Below are positions 46,633 through 54,902 of a stretch of DNA of 64,000 bases, in pieces. Positions within the stretch are counted from its first letter, which is position 1, and the number at the start of each line of letters is the position of its first letter. The position numbers and the translations under genes are program-made. Source of the DNA: Polaromonas sp. JS666 (GTDB lineage: Bacteria > Pseudomonadota > Gammaproteobacteria > Burkholderiales > Burkholderiaceae_C); contig NZ_FNHX01000003.1 of assembly GCF_900103405.1 (NCBI RefSeq), positions 1 to 64,000 on the forward strand, given 5' to 3'. Under the pieces are notes generated by a model, which saw only the letters and a program-made list of their open reading frames with translations, was not told where the DNA came from and did no database searches.

Positions 46633-46691
46633 TCTTAGCCGCTTAACAGAAGCCGATCAAGTGTGCGCCCCCGGGGGCGGCGGCGCCCAGG

Positions 46692-46719
46692 AAAAAGGGC
46701 GCCGCGGGGCGCCCTTTTT
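46692..46719. terminator. bidirectional terminator between TRAP operon and icmF
   Basis: A 12-bp stem (AAAAAGGGCGCC and GGCGCCCTTTTT) with loop GCGG. It lies 35 bp after the TRAP large-permease stop, and its A/T ends serve either strand. Confidence 0.9.
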
Positions 46720-46753
46720 GTGTGAAGCCGGGGCTTGAGCGGCCCCGGGCTGT

Positions 46754-48715
46754 TTACCCGTACAGGTATTTGGGCAGCCAGAGCGTCAGGGCCGGCCAGA
46801 TGTACATAAAGACCATGCACAGGATCACGATCAGCATGTAGGGCATCATGCCGGCGAAAATCTGGTTGATGGTCACATGCGGGGGCGACACCCCCTTCAA
46901 ATAGAAGGCCGACATCGCGACCGGCGGCGACAGGAAAGCCGCCTGCAGGTTGACGAAAACCAGCACGCCCCACAGGATGGGATCGATCTGGAAATGTGCC
47001 AGCAGCGGCAGGAAGATGGGCACGAAGATCACGATGATCTCGGTCCACTCGAGCGGCCAGCCCAGGATGAAGATGATGGCCTGCGACAGCAGCAGGAACT
47101 GCAGCGGCGTGAGGTTCATGCCCATCACCCACTCCTCGACCACGCGCTGGCCGCCCAGCAGGGCGAATACCGCCGAGAACAGCGCCGAGCCGACAAACAG
47201 CCAGCAGACCATGGAGGTGGTCTTGCAGGTCAGGAACACCGCCTCCTTGATCTTCTGGAAGTCCAGCGTGCCGGCATGCCAGGCCATCAGGAAGGCGCCG
47301 GCCGCGCCGACGGCCGCCGACTCGGTGGCGGTGGTGATGCCGAACAGGATGACGCCCAACACCACGATGGTCAGCAAGGCCAGCGGCATGACCGAGCTCA
47401 CCAGCATGCGCAGGATCTCGAACTGCTCGGCGTCGAAGCGCCGGTAGTACCACAGCAGCAGGCCCACTGCCAGCACGCAGGCGATGGCAAAGCCCGTGTA
47501 GAAGGACTCGGGCACGGGCGCGGTCTGCGGCCCCGAGCCGGAGGGCTCGCCGATTTCCTGCAGCGGCGCATCGGCCGCGGCCGCGGCCGCCGGCTTCGCA
47601 TCTTCCGACCCCGGCGGCGCCTGCAGGCCGCCGGCTTCGGCCGGCTCCTTGGCCGCTGCGTCGCCGGGAGGCTCCTTGAGTCCTTCTTCCGCGGGCGGCT
47701 CCTTCACACCGGTATCAGCCGGCGGTTCCTGAACCCCGCCGGTGGCGGCAGGCGCCTGCAGGCCGCCGCCGGCCGGCGCCGCAGCCTTGGCGGCGCGCGC
47801 GGCCACCACCTGAGCGTTGTTGTCGGCCTGCGAATGGATGACCACATACCACCAGGTCCCGCCCAGGGTCACCAGCGCGAGTGCCAGCGGCACCAGGGCC
47901 GTGCCCAGGCTGCGCAGCAAAAAGCCGCGGCTGACCTGCGCGCCCGCCTGCAGCGCCTTGCCCGGAGCCGCGACAGCCATGGCCAGCGCCGGCAGCGCCC
48001 TGCGCGAATACACGGCGGTCACCTGTTGCAGCCAGGCCGGCACGGGCGCGCGGTTCTGCTCCGGCGGCAGCCTGGGTGCAATTTTGGGGTTGATGAGCAC
48101 CCAGGCAATGATGTAGACGAGGTAGAGCAGCGCCAGGAAGAAGCCGGGGAACATGGCGGCGGCGTACAGCTTGACCACCGACTGGCCGGCCACGGCCGCA
48201 TACACGATGATCATCACCGAGGGCGGGATCAGGATGCCCAGCGTGCCGCCGGCGGTGATCACGCCGGCCGCCAGCCGGGTGTCATAACCGGCGTTGAGCA
48301 TGGGCCGCATGGCGATCACGCCCATCAGGACCACGACGGCGCCTACCAGCCCACTGGCGATGCCCCAGAAGGTGCAGATGATCAGCGTGGTGACGGCCAG
48401 CGAGCCCGGCACGCTGCGAAAGGCCAGCTGCACGCTGTGGAACATCTTGTCCACCAGCGCGCCGCGCTCCATCACATAGCCCATCAGCACGAACAGCGGG
48501 ATGGACAGCAAGGTCTCGTTGGTCATCGCACCGAAGGCGCGCTGCACCATCAGGTCGAAGATCCGGTTGTCCCAGAAATGGACGGCTGGGTCGTAAAAGG
48601 CGACGAAGCCGAAGACCATGCCCAGGCCCATCAGCGTGAACGCCGTGGGAAAGCCCATCATGATCACGACCACGATCAGGCCGAGCATGGTCATGCCGAG
48701 AACAGCATTGCTCAT
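46754..48715 (-). CDS. TRAP transporter large permease (DctM-like) with a Pro/Ala/Glu-rich insert
   Basis: 653 residues against ~430 for common DctM proteins. The N-terminal half (FALMGY-type motif FVLMGYVMERGALVD, GTLGILIPPSVMIIVYA) and C-terminal half (GITTATESAAVGAAGAF, SPPVAMSAFYLKGV) are typical. Between them, residues ~240-410 hold an extra hydrophobic helix and a repetitive stretch with QEPPAD, KEPPAE, KEPPGD and QAPPGS units. It works with the DctQ and DctP proteins encoded upstream in an ion-driven carboxylate importer. Confidence 0.9.
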   Translation of the reverse strand: MSNAVLGMTMLGLIVVVIMMGFPTAFTLMGLGMVFGFVAFYDPAVHFWDNRIFDLMVQRAFGAMTNETLLSIPLFVLMGYVMERGALVDKMFHSVQLAFRSVPGSLAVTTLIICTFWGIASGLVGAVVVLMGVIAMRPMLNAGYDTRLAAGVITAGGTLGILIPPSVMIIVYAAVAGQSVVKLYAAAMFPGFFLALLYLVYIIAWVLINPKIAPRLPPEQNRAPVPAWLQQVTAVYSRRALPALAMAVAAPGKALQAGAQVSRGFLLRSLGTALVPLALALVTLGGTWWYVVIHSQADNNAQVVAARAAKAAAPAGGGLQAPAATGGVQEPPADTGVKEPPAEEGLKEPPGDAAAKEPAEAGGLQAPPGSEDAKPAAAAAADAPLQEIGEPSGSGPQTAPVPESFYTGFAIACVLAVGLLLWYYRRFDAEQFEILRMLVSSVMPLALLTIVVLGVILFGITTATESAAVGAAGAFLMAWHAGTLDFQKIKEAVFLTCKTTSMVCWLFVGSALFSAVFALLGGQRVVEEWVMGMNLTPLQFLLLSQAIIFILGWPLEWTEIIVIFVPIFLPLLAHFQIDPILWGVLVFVNLQAAFLSPPVAMSAFYLKGVSPPHVTINQIFAGMMPYMLIVILCMVFMYIWPALTLWLPKYLYG

Positions 48716-48717
48716 GA

Positions 48718-49344
48718 TTAACCCTTCACCGTGCGGGACTGCTCGATCGCCAGGCGCCGTGCTTCCTCGTCGACAAACTCGCTGCCGGCCAGTTGCTGCG
48801 CGACCACGTCGGACTCCTGCGCGTCCTGCAGCCGCGGCGTCCAGGCGCCTGTGCGTATGCAGACGATGCAGCGCAGGATTTCGGACAGCCCCTGCATCAG
48901 CACGATGGCGCCGGCCACCGGGATCACGAACTTGAAGGGATACAGCGGGATGGGAGTGGCATTGAAGGTTTGCTCGCGCATGGCCAGGGATTCGTTGAAG
49001 TAAGTCCAGCCGGCCCAGGTCAGCGCCAGGATGCCGGGCAGGAAAAAGACGATGTAGAGCACCAGGTCCAGCCAGGCCTGGGTGCGGGGTTTCATGGAGC
49101 CGTAGAAGAAGTCGCCGCGCACATGGCCGTCATGCGCCAGCGTGTAGGCGCCGCCCAGCATGAACAGCGTGCCGTAGAGCATGTTGTTGACGTCAAAGAT
49201 CCAGGCGGTGGGCGCGTTGAGCGCGTAGCGCTTGAAAACCTCGGCGCAGACGACCAGCATCAGCACCACGATAAGCCAGGCGGCCGCCTTGCCGACCCAG
49301 GTGCTGATGTGGTCGGCGGTGTGCAGGATTTTTTGCGTATTCAT
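48718..49344 (-). CDS. TRAP transporter small permease (DctQ-like)
   Basis: 208 residues with four membrane helices (WLIVVLMLVVCAEVFKRYAL, VLYIVFFLPGILALTWAGW, FVIPVAGAIVLMQGLSEIL). The longer charged C-terminus (~45 residues) is cytoplasmic. Its stop codon directly precedes the large-permease start by 2 bp. It belongs to the DctP-DctQ-DctM operon. Confidence 0.92.
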   Translation of the reverse strand: MNTQKILHTADHISTWVGKAAAWLIVVLMLVVCAEVFKRYALNAPTAWIFDVNNMLYGTLFMLGGAYTLAHDGHVRGDFFYGSMKPRTQAWLDLVLYIVFFLPGILALTWAGWTYFNESLAMREQTFNATPIPLYPFKFVIPVAGAIVLMQGLSEILRCIVCIRTGAWTPRLQDAQESDVVAQQLAGSEFVDEEARRLAIEQSRTVKG

Positions 49345-49423
49345 AGTGAAGCGGTGTGCCCATCAAAAAGGCCAGCCGTCCAGGGGTGGAGGGCTGGCCG
49401 GCTTGGCCCCGGGATTGGCAGGG

Positions 49424-50533
49424 TCAGGCCTTCTTCTTGGCGAAGGAATGGTTGTAGGCCATCTTGAAGTCGACCATGTAGTCGTTCTGCCAGGGGATGG
49501 TGCGGGCGGCATAGGCCTTTTGCGAATCGATCACTTTCTTGAACAGCGGGTTGGCCTGGGCCTTTTCCTCGATGATCTTGTCCCAGGCTTCCAGCTGCGC
49601 CTTGAGCACGGCGTCGGGCGTCTTGTAGAACTTGATGCCCTGCTTCTTCATTTCGGCGTAGTCGGTGGAGTTGCGGTCTATGGCCTTCCAGCTCATGTCG
49701 GCGCTGGCGGCCTGCACGCCGTAGTCGATGATGGCCTTGAGCTCGGCCGGCAGCGCGTTGTACTTGGCCTTGTTGAACAGGATCTCGAACTGCTCGCCGC
49801 TTTGGTGGAAGCTCTGCAGCATGCAGTTTTTCACCACGTCGGGGAAACCCAGCACCCGGTCGGAGCTGGCGTTGTTGAACTCGGCCGCATCGATCAGGCC
49901 GCGGTCCAGGGCCGGCACGATCTCGCCGCCGGGCAGCGGGTTCACAGAGGTGCCCATGGCGGTGAAGATATCGACCGACAGGCCCACGGTGCGGAATTTC
50001 AGGCCCTTCATGTCGGCCACCTTGGCGATGGGCTTCTTGAACCAGCCCAGCGGCTGCGTGGGCATGGGCCCGTACAGGTAGGACACCACGTCCATGCCGA
50101 TGGCCTTGTAGATTTCCTCGAGCAGGGCCTTGCCGCCGCCGTAGTTGTGCCAGGACAGGACCATGTTCGGGTCCATGCCGAAGGCCGGGCCCGAGCCCCA
50201 GAGGGCCAGGGCGTTGTTCTTGCCGTAGTGGTAGGCCACCACGCCGTGGCCGCCGTCCAGCGTGCCCTTGTTCACGGCTTCGAGCAACTGGAAGGCCGGC
50301 ACGACCGCGCCCGAGGGCAGCACCTCTATCTTGAGGCGGCCGCCGGCCATGTCGTTGACTTTTTTGGCGAAGTCGTTGGCATATTCATGGAAGATGTCCT
50401 TGGCCGGCCAGGTGCTCTGGAAGCGAAAGGAGGTTGTCTGCGCCATGGCGACCATGGGGGCGGACAGGGCGCCGGCGGCAATCGCGGCGCCTTTCAGCAG
50501 GCCGCGCCTGCGGGGGCTTTTGCTCTCGGTCAT
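49424..50533 (-). CDS. TRAP transporter substrate-binding protein (DctP family)
   Basis: 369 residues. A Tat-type signal is clear (SPRRRGLLKGAAIAAGALSA). The mature DctP fold shows FRFQSTWPAKDIFHEYANDF, GLKFRTVGLSVDIFTAMGTS and the RGLIDAAEFNN motif. The sequence resembles the alpha-keto acid/aromatic-acid binding branch rather than sialic acid binders; the ligand is not certain. GGAGAC lies upstream of ATG 50533. It is the first gene of the TRAP operon. Confidence 0.92.
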   Translation of the reverse strand: MTESKSPRRRGLLKGAAIAAGALSAPMVAMAQTTSFRFQSTWPAKDIFHEYANDFAKKVNDMAGGRLKIEVLPSGAVVPAFQLLEAVNKGTLDGGHGVVAYHYGKNNALALWGSGPAFGMDPNMVLSWHNYGGGKALLEEIYKAIGMDVVSYLYGPMPTQPLGWFKKPIAKVADMKGLKFRTVGLSVDIFTAMGTSVNPLPGGEIVPALDRGLIDAAEFNNASSDRVLGFPDVVKNCMLQSFHQSGEQFEILFNKAKYNALPAELKAIIDYGVQAASADMSWKAIDRNSTDYAEMKKQGIKFYKTPDAVLKAQLEAWDKIIEEKAQANPLFKKVIDSQKAYAARTIPWQNDYMVDFKMAYNHSFAKKKA

Positions 50534-50841
50534 GACTGTCTCCTGTTGTTGGAAAACATACGAACACTAAGAACACTCATCATTCCGCCTTGCCCAAGGC
50601 TTACAAAGAGGGTTTCCACCAACGCAGCGGCCGAATGGCTCTTCGATTACCCCCGATGCGGGTGAAACTGTTTTTGCAGTCCGGGCGGGAATCCACTGCA
50701 ACGTGCCTGACGTGCTGTCAGACTCTTTGCAATCTTCTGAACCAGCGGACGCGGGCGAACCGGCTTTGCCGGGCGCCTCGCGTCGCCCCCTGTAAGGGGG
50801 TAGGCACTACACGCAGCGAAGCGAAGTGAGAACGGCGGGGG
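50534..50841. other. 308-bp intergenic region with inverted copy B of the dispersed repeat
   Basis: The right part (about 50750-50822) is the inverted copy B of the two-hairpin repeat. The left 200 bp are the upstream region of the TRAP operon; I see no convincing gene, operator or terminator there. Confidence 0.6.
50750..50800 (-). repeat. dispersed two-hairpin intergenic repeat, copy B
   Basis: Read on the minus strand it has CCCCC-TTACA-GGGGG, then CCGGC-AAA-GCCGG, then TTCGC. Further left in that orientation is CTCACTTCG...TGTAG, also found before copy C. Confidence 0.75.
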
Positions 50842-51765
50842 TTATTTAACTTTCACATTCTTGAGCGCGGGATCGCCGGGCGGAAAGCGCAGGCCCAGCT
50901 GCACCAGTGTGGCGCGGACCACGGTGGCGATCATCAGGTTGCGGTGGGTCTTGGAGTCGGCGGGCACCACCGTCCACGGCGCCCAGGGCGTGCTGGTGGC
51001 GCGCAGCAGGTCTTCGTAAGCCTGCTGGTACTGCTTCCACTGCTTGCGCGCCTCCAGGTCGTCGATGTTGAACTTCCACTGCTTGGTCGGGTCGTCCAGC
51101 CGTGCCTGCAGGCGCTCACGCTGCTCGTTGCGGCTGATGTGCAGCATGAACTTGAGGACCACGGTGCCGGTCTGCGCGAGCAGGCGCTCGAAGTCATTGA
51201 TGTGGCGGTAGCGCTGCGCCGTCTGCGCCGGCGTGATCCAGCCCTTGACGGGCGGCACCAGCACGTCCTCATAGTGGCTGCGGTTGAAGAGGGTGATCTC
51301 GCCGGCCGCAGGCACTTGCTGGTGGATGCGCCACAGGTAGTCGTGGGCGCGCTCCGCCTCGTTGGGCGCGCGCCAGCTCACGGTGTGCACGCCCAGCGGG
51401 CTGATGCGGCCAAACACGCCGCGCAGGGTGCCGTCCTTGCCGGCGGTGTCGGTGCCCTGCAGGATGACCAGGAGCTTGAAGCGCTTGTCGGCGTAGAACA
51501 GGTTTTGCAGCTCGTCGAGTTCCGCCGCCAGGGTATCGACCAGGGCCTTGTCGCGCTGTTTGTCGCCGCTGGAAAAGGGCTTGGCGGCCGGGTCCAGGCC
51601 GGCCAGCGCCCAGGGCTTGCCGGCTTTTTGGCCGGACGGCGGCTGGCCGTCCATGCCGGTTTGCGGCGGCTGCCACCGGGCCAGCAGCCTGGCCAGGGCC
51701 TTGAGGTCCGCCTTGCCGGCCGCGGCGTCGGGGAAAAGAGGCGGGTCTGTGCGGGTGGTCGGCAT
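50842..51765 (-). CDS. ppk2: polyphosphate kinase 2 family protein
   Basis: 307 residues with a single PPK2 domain. The P-loop-like motif LQGTDTAGKDGTLRGVFGR, the FNRSHYEDVL block and the lid region QRYRHINDFERLLAQ are characteristic. PPK2 enzymes use polyphosphate to phosphorylate nucleoside mono- or diphosphates. ATG 51765 is chosen for its GGAGA site 6 bp upstream; an in-frame ATG 16 codons earlier lacks support. It is divergent from the rhodanese gene. Confidence 0.92.
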   Translation of the reverse strand: MPTTRTDPPLFPDAAAGKADLKALARLLARWQPPQTGMDGQPPSGQKAGKPWALAGLDPAAKPFSSGDKQRDKALVDTLAAELDELQNLFYADKRFKLLVILQGTDTAGKDGTLRGVFGRISPLGVHTVSWRAPNEAERAHDYLWRIHQQVPAAGEITLFNRSHYEDVLVPPVKGWITPAQTAQRYRHINDFERLLAQTGTVVLKFMLHISRNEQRERLQARLDDPTKQWKFNIDDLEARKQWKQYQQAYEDLLRATSTPWAPWTVVPADSKTHRNLMIATVVRATLVQLGLRFPPGDPALKNVKVK

Positions 51766-51918
51766 TGATGTCTCCGGTAGGCGGTGGGCTGGCTTGCCGC
51801 TGTGATTGTGCATGCCGCGCTTTCTCCCTGCTGTTGCCGCGGGCCGCGGCCCGGGAATAAACTTGCCTGGACGCTTTCACTTTTCCCTTCTTCTTTTCTT
51901 TATATGACAGGCAATGAC

Positions 51919-52362
51919 ATGACCAGCTCTACTGCAGCGAACGCCGGCTCCCCGCTTCAAGTCCGGCCGGCCGCCGGCTATGCCGGGGACATCCCCGCGC
52001 GCCTGGCGTTTGAATGGGTGCAGTCGGGCCAGGCCGTGCTGGTGGACGTGCGCACCGATGCCGAGCGCGAATGGGTGGGCTATGTGCCCGGCGCCGTGCC
52101 GCTGGCCTGGAAGCAATGGCCGGGCATGGCGATGAATGCGGGCTTTGACGAGGGGCTGAAGGCGGCCGTGCCCGCCGGCAAGAAGGCCGTGCTGCTATGC
52201 CGCAGCGGTGTGCGTTCGGTGGCGGCCGCCAAACGCGCGGCGGAACTGGGCCTGGAGGCCTACAACATCCTGGAGGGCTTTGAGGGGGACGCCGACGAAC
52301 AGGGACAGCGCGGCCATAGGGGAGGCTGGCGTTTGCAGGGCCTGCCATGGAAGCAGGGATAA
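51919..52362 (+). CDS. rhodanese-like domain protein
   Basis: 147 residues, a single rhodanese domain. The active-site loop is LLCRSGVRSV with the catalytic Cys; LVDVRTDAEREWVGYVPGAV is the N-terminal rhodanese signature. It lacks a signal peptide from ATG 51919, so is cytoplasmic. ATG 51904 is an alternative start; further upstream the frame is open but unlikely to be coding. Such proteins transfer sulfane sulfur; a specific acceptor is unknown. Confidence 0.87.
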   Translation: MTSSTAANAGSPLQVRPAAGYAGDIPARLAFEWVQSGQAVLVDVRTDAEREWVGYVPGAVPLAWKQWPGMAMNAGFDEGLKAAVPAGKKAVLLCRSGVRSVAAAKRAAELGLEAYNILEGFEGDADEQGQRGHRGGWRLQGLPWKQG

Positions 52363-52507
52363 AAAATTAAATGCCCGAAATATCCCCGGCAATGCCGGAT
52401 GACCGTACCTTTTGTAACTTAGTCATGTAAGTCAATAGGTGAGAGCCTGGAAAAAATGAAGTGAATAGTTCACATTACATTTGCTGAAATTTGGTGTATG
52501 AGCGCGA

Positions 52508-52529
52508 CCCCTGTCAGTTCTGACAGGGG
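52508..52529. promoter_or_regulatory. lux-box-like 22-bp palindrome upstream of autoinducer synthase
   Basis: Arms CCCCTGTCAG and CTGACAGGGG are exact complements around TT. The spacing CTG-N10-CAG is that of canonical lux boxes. No T-run follows, so a terminator is unlikely. It ends 62 bp before the synthase ATG. Confidence 0.65.
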
Positions 52530-52591
52530 ATAACACGTATCAATTTGTTTGAGCGCTTTCAATGGGGGTTCCTCTTTCTAACGGAGCTCCC

Positions 52592-53845
52592 ATGCAAGTA
52601 CTCGAACGCGAACTTTCACCCGCCGCCAAGGCGCCCGTCAATCCCGCCCTGGGAGCCCAACTGAGCCAGCGCATCGCACGCGATTTCAAGCCGCGCTGGG
52701 ACCAGCAATGGGGCGGGAAATTCATGCTCCACGGCCGCACGCCGGACTCCAACGCCATACGCCTGGACGGCAACGACTACCTGAGTATCACCGGGCATCC
52801 GCAGATCGTGCATGCCCAGGTCGAGTCCTTGCGCAAGGCGCAGGAGTTCGTGGTGCAGTCCGGCGTCTTCCACCTGAACCAGCACCCCACGCATGCCCTG
52901 GAGACGGCGCTGGCCGCCTGGGTCGGCAAGGACGACGGTTTCATCTGCCAGTCGGGCTACGCGGCCAACGTCGGCCTGCTGCAGGCAATTGCCGACGCCG
53001 AGACGCCGATCTACCTGGACACCCTGGCCCATGCCTCGCTGTGGGAAGGCGCCCACGCGGCGCGCGCGCCGGCTTTCGCTTTCCGCCACAACGACCCGGC
53101 CCACCTGGCGCGCATGATCGCGCGCAACGGCCCCGGCATCGTGGTGGTGGATTCGGTCTACAGCACCACCGGCGCCCTGTGCCCGCTGGTGGAAATGGTG
53201 GATGTGGCCGAGGCCCACGGCTGCATGATGCTGGTCGACGAGTCGCACTCGCTGGGCACGCACGGCCCCCAGGGGGCGGGCCTGTGCGCCGAACTGGGCC
53301 TGACGGACCGGGTGCACTTCATCACCGCCAGCCTGGCCAAGGCCTTCGCGGGCCGCGCCGGTTTCTTCACCGCCCCGGCCCATATGCGCTACTACATCCT
53401 GTGCTCGAGTTTTCCCAACATCTTCAGCTCCAGCCTGTTGCCGCACGAGATCGCGGGCCTGGCCGCGACGCTGGAGCTGATCCGGGGCAGCGATGACGCG
53501 CGCAAGCGCCTGCACGCGAACACGCGCCGGCTGCGCGCCTCGCTGAGCGAGCTTGGCTACCCGATCCACCAGGGCAGCCAGCAGATCATCGCGCTGGAAG
53601 TCGGCTCGGAAAGCGACACCATGGTGCTGCGCGACCGGCTGGAGGAGCGCAATGTGTTTTCCTCGATGTTCTGCGCGCCGGCCACCAGCGCCAAGCGCGC
53701 CATGATGCGCATGACGCTGAACGCCGGCCTGACCGAGTCGGAGCTGGAGCATGTGGAAGGCGTGGCCCGCGAGATCGCGCCCATCGTCAAGCCCTGGGAC
53801 TGGCCGATCGCGCGGCGCGCCCGGGCCGGCCAGGCCGAGGCATAG
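52592..53845 (+). CDS. alpha-hydroxyketone autoinducer synthase (CqsA/LqsA/JqsA-like), PLP-dependent
   Basis: 417 residues of the alpha-oxoamine synthase family (fold type I aminotransferase). PLP motifs are TLAHASLWEGAHAA, VDESHSLGTHGPQG (Asp216, His219) and the Schiff-base lysine in TASLAKAFAGR (Lys250). The ESHSLGTHGPQGAGL form is what I associate with CqsA/LqsA rather than BioF or Kbl. Such enzymes join an acyl-CoA and an amino acid derivative to form alpha-(amino/hydroxy)ketone signals (CAI-1, LAI-1). ATG 52592 has GGAG upstream; ATG 52562 is less likely. It converges on the response-regulator gene. Confidence 0.85.
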   Translation: MQVLERELSPAAKAPVNPALGAQLSQRIARDFKPRWDQQWGGKFMLHGRTPDSNAIRLDGNDYLSITGHPQIVHAQVESLRKAQEFVVQSGVFHLNQHPTHALETALAAWVGKDDGFICQSGYAANVGLLQAIADAETPIYLDTLAHASLWEGAHAARAPAFAFRHNDPAHLARMIARNGPGIVVVDSVYSTTGALCPLVEMVDVAEAHGCMMLVDESHSLGTHGPQGAGLCAELGLTDRVHFITASLAKAFAGRAGFFTAPAHMRYYILCSSFPNIFSSSLLPHEIAGLAATLELIRGSDDARKRLHANTRRLRASLSELGYPIHQGSQQIIALEVGSESDTMVLRDRLEERNVFSSMFCAPATSAKRAMMRMTLNAGLTESELEHVEGVAREIAPIVKPWDWPIARRARAGQAEA

Positions 53846-53849
53846 GCCC

Positions 53850-54836
53850 CTAGTCTTGCAGTTGCCGCTCGCCGGAGGTAGCGATAAAGCGCTCGTGGCT
53901 GGTCATAAAGCCCGGGCTGAAGGCCTCGCCGACGCTGAACAGCGCGGCGTGCAGCACGGCCGTGCCCGAGGCGATGGTGAAGGCCTGGCGCGGCTGCGGC
54001 TTCTGGCCGGCGCCCAGCGCCAGCTGCAGTTCGAGGTCTATGAGTTTTTTGCCCGCGGCCACATCCTGCACGGTGGCCGCATCCCAGCCCTGGGACTCGG
54101 CGATCTCCGCGAGTTCGCGCAGGTTGGCCGCCGGCTCCAGTTGCAGCCAGCTGGCGCTGCCTTTGCGGTCCAGCGCCAGCACGCCGAAAGGCGCGCCTAT
54201 CACCACATGCTCTATCCAGCCCTGGCGCAGCGCCAGGTTTTCGAGTTCCTGGGCGATCGTGGGTTCGCACAGCAGGGCGTGCTGCTCGCGCGACAGCGTG
54301 GAGCGCCAGGTCTGCTGGTGCCGCCCGTCGGGCTGGCGCAGCAGCGCCTGGATGGCGTCGGTCAGGCGCAGCCGGATCTCGGGGGACTGCTTGGGGATGA
54401 ACTGCTCGATCAGCCCGCGGTTGAAGGCCGACACGGCAAGCTGTTCGTCGGCGCGCCCGGTCAGCAGCACGCGCGCGCCGGACCAGCCCGTCAGCTCGCT
54501 GAGCACCCGCAGCCCGCTCATCGCCGGCATCGAGTAGTCGACCACGCAGACCTGGGTAAGCGCAAAGCGCGCCGTGCCGTCTTCGCGCCAGTACTGCAGG
54601 ATTTGCGGGATCAGGGCCGCGCCCTCGCGCCAGCGGTTGATGATTTCCTGCTGGCGCCAGGCGTCCGCTTCCCAGCGCGCCGGCTCTTTGAGCAGCAGGT
54701 CTATGCAGGCCACAGGCCGCAGGAACAGGCGCACATACCAGTCCAGCGGCATGACCTCGGCCAGCATTTCGAGATAGTCCGGGTCGTCGTCCAGAAAGAC
54801 CACGCCTCCCGGTCGGCGGTAGAGTGCAAAGGACAT
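53850..54836 (-). CDS. LqsR/JqsR-like response regulator without DNA-binding domain
   Basis: 328 residues. The receiver domain begins GGVVFLDDDPDYLEML; the phospho-acceptor is Asp100 in VCVVDYSMPAMSG and the conserved Lys lies in FIPKQSPE. About 45 residues are inserted between strands 2 and 3, which moves the Asp far from its usual position near 55. As I recall, LqsR of Legionella has the same peculiarity (Asp108). The C-terminal ~160 residues (IGAPFGVLALDRKGSASWLQ) match no DNA-binding fold I know. It is transcribed 66 bp after the sensor kinase. Confidence 0.8.
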   Translation of the reverse strand: MSFALYRRPGGVVFLDDDPDYLEMLAEVMPLDWYVRLFLRPVACIDLLLKEPARWEADAWRQQEIINRWREGAALIPQILQYWREDGTARFALTQVCVVDYSMPAMSGLRVLSELTGWSGARVLLTGRADEQLAVSAFNRGLIEQFIPKQSPEIRLRLTDAIQALLRQPDGRHQQTWRSTLSREQHALLCEPTIAQELENLALRQGWIEHVVIGAPFGVLALDRKGSASWLQLEPAANLRELAEIAESQGWDAATVQDVAAGKKLIDLELQLALGAGQKPQPRQAFTIASGTAVLHAALFSVGEAFSPGFMTSHERFIATSGERQLQD

Positions 54837-54902
54837 GTTTGTCGTTTTAGGGTGGGTTGTCAAAAGCAGTCATACACAATTGCAGGCAGGCTATCAAGGG
54901 CA

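Noticed and set aside
50590-50829. 79-codon frame in the intergenic region before the TRAP operon
   Set aside because: It runs through the dispersed repeat, lacks a ribosome site and has no coherent protein character.
52563-53845. BioF or Kbl identity for the PLP synthase
   Set aside because: No biotin or threonine genes are adjacent, the ESHSLGTHG motif matches CqsA-like enzymes, and the partner kinase/regulator genes fit quorum sensing.
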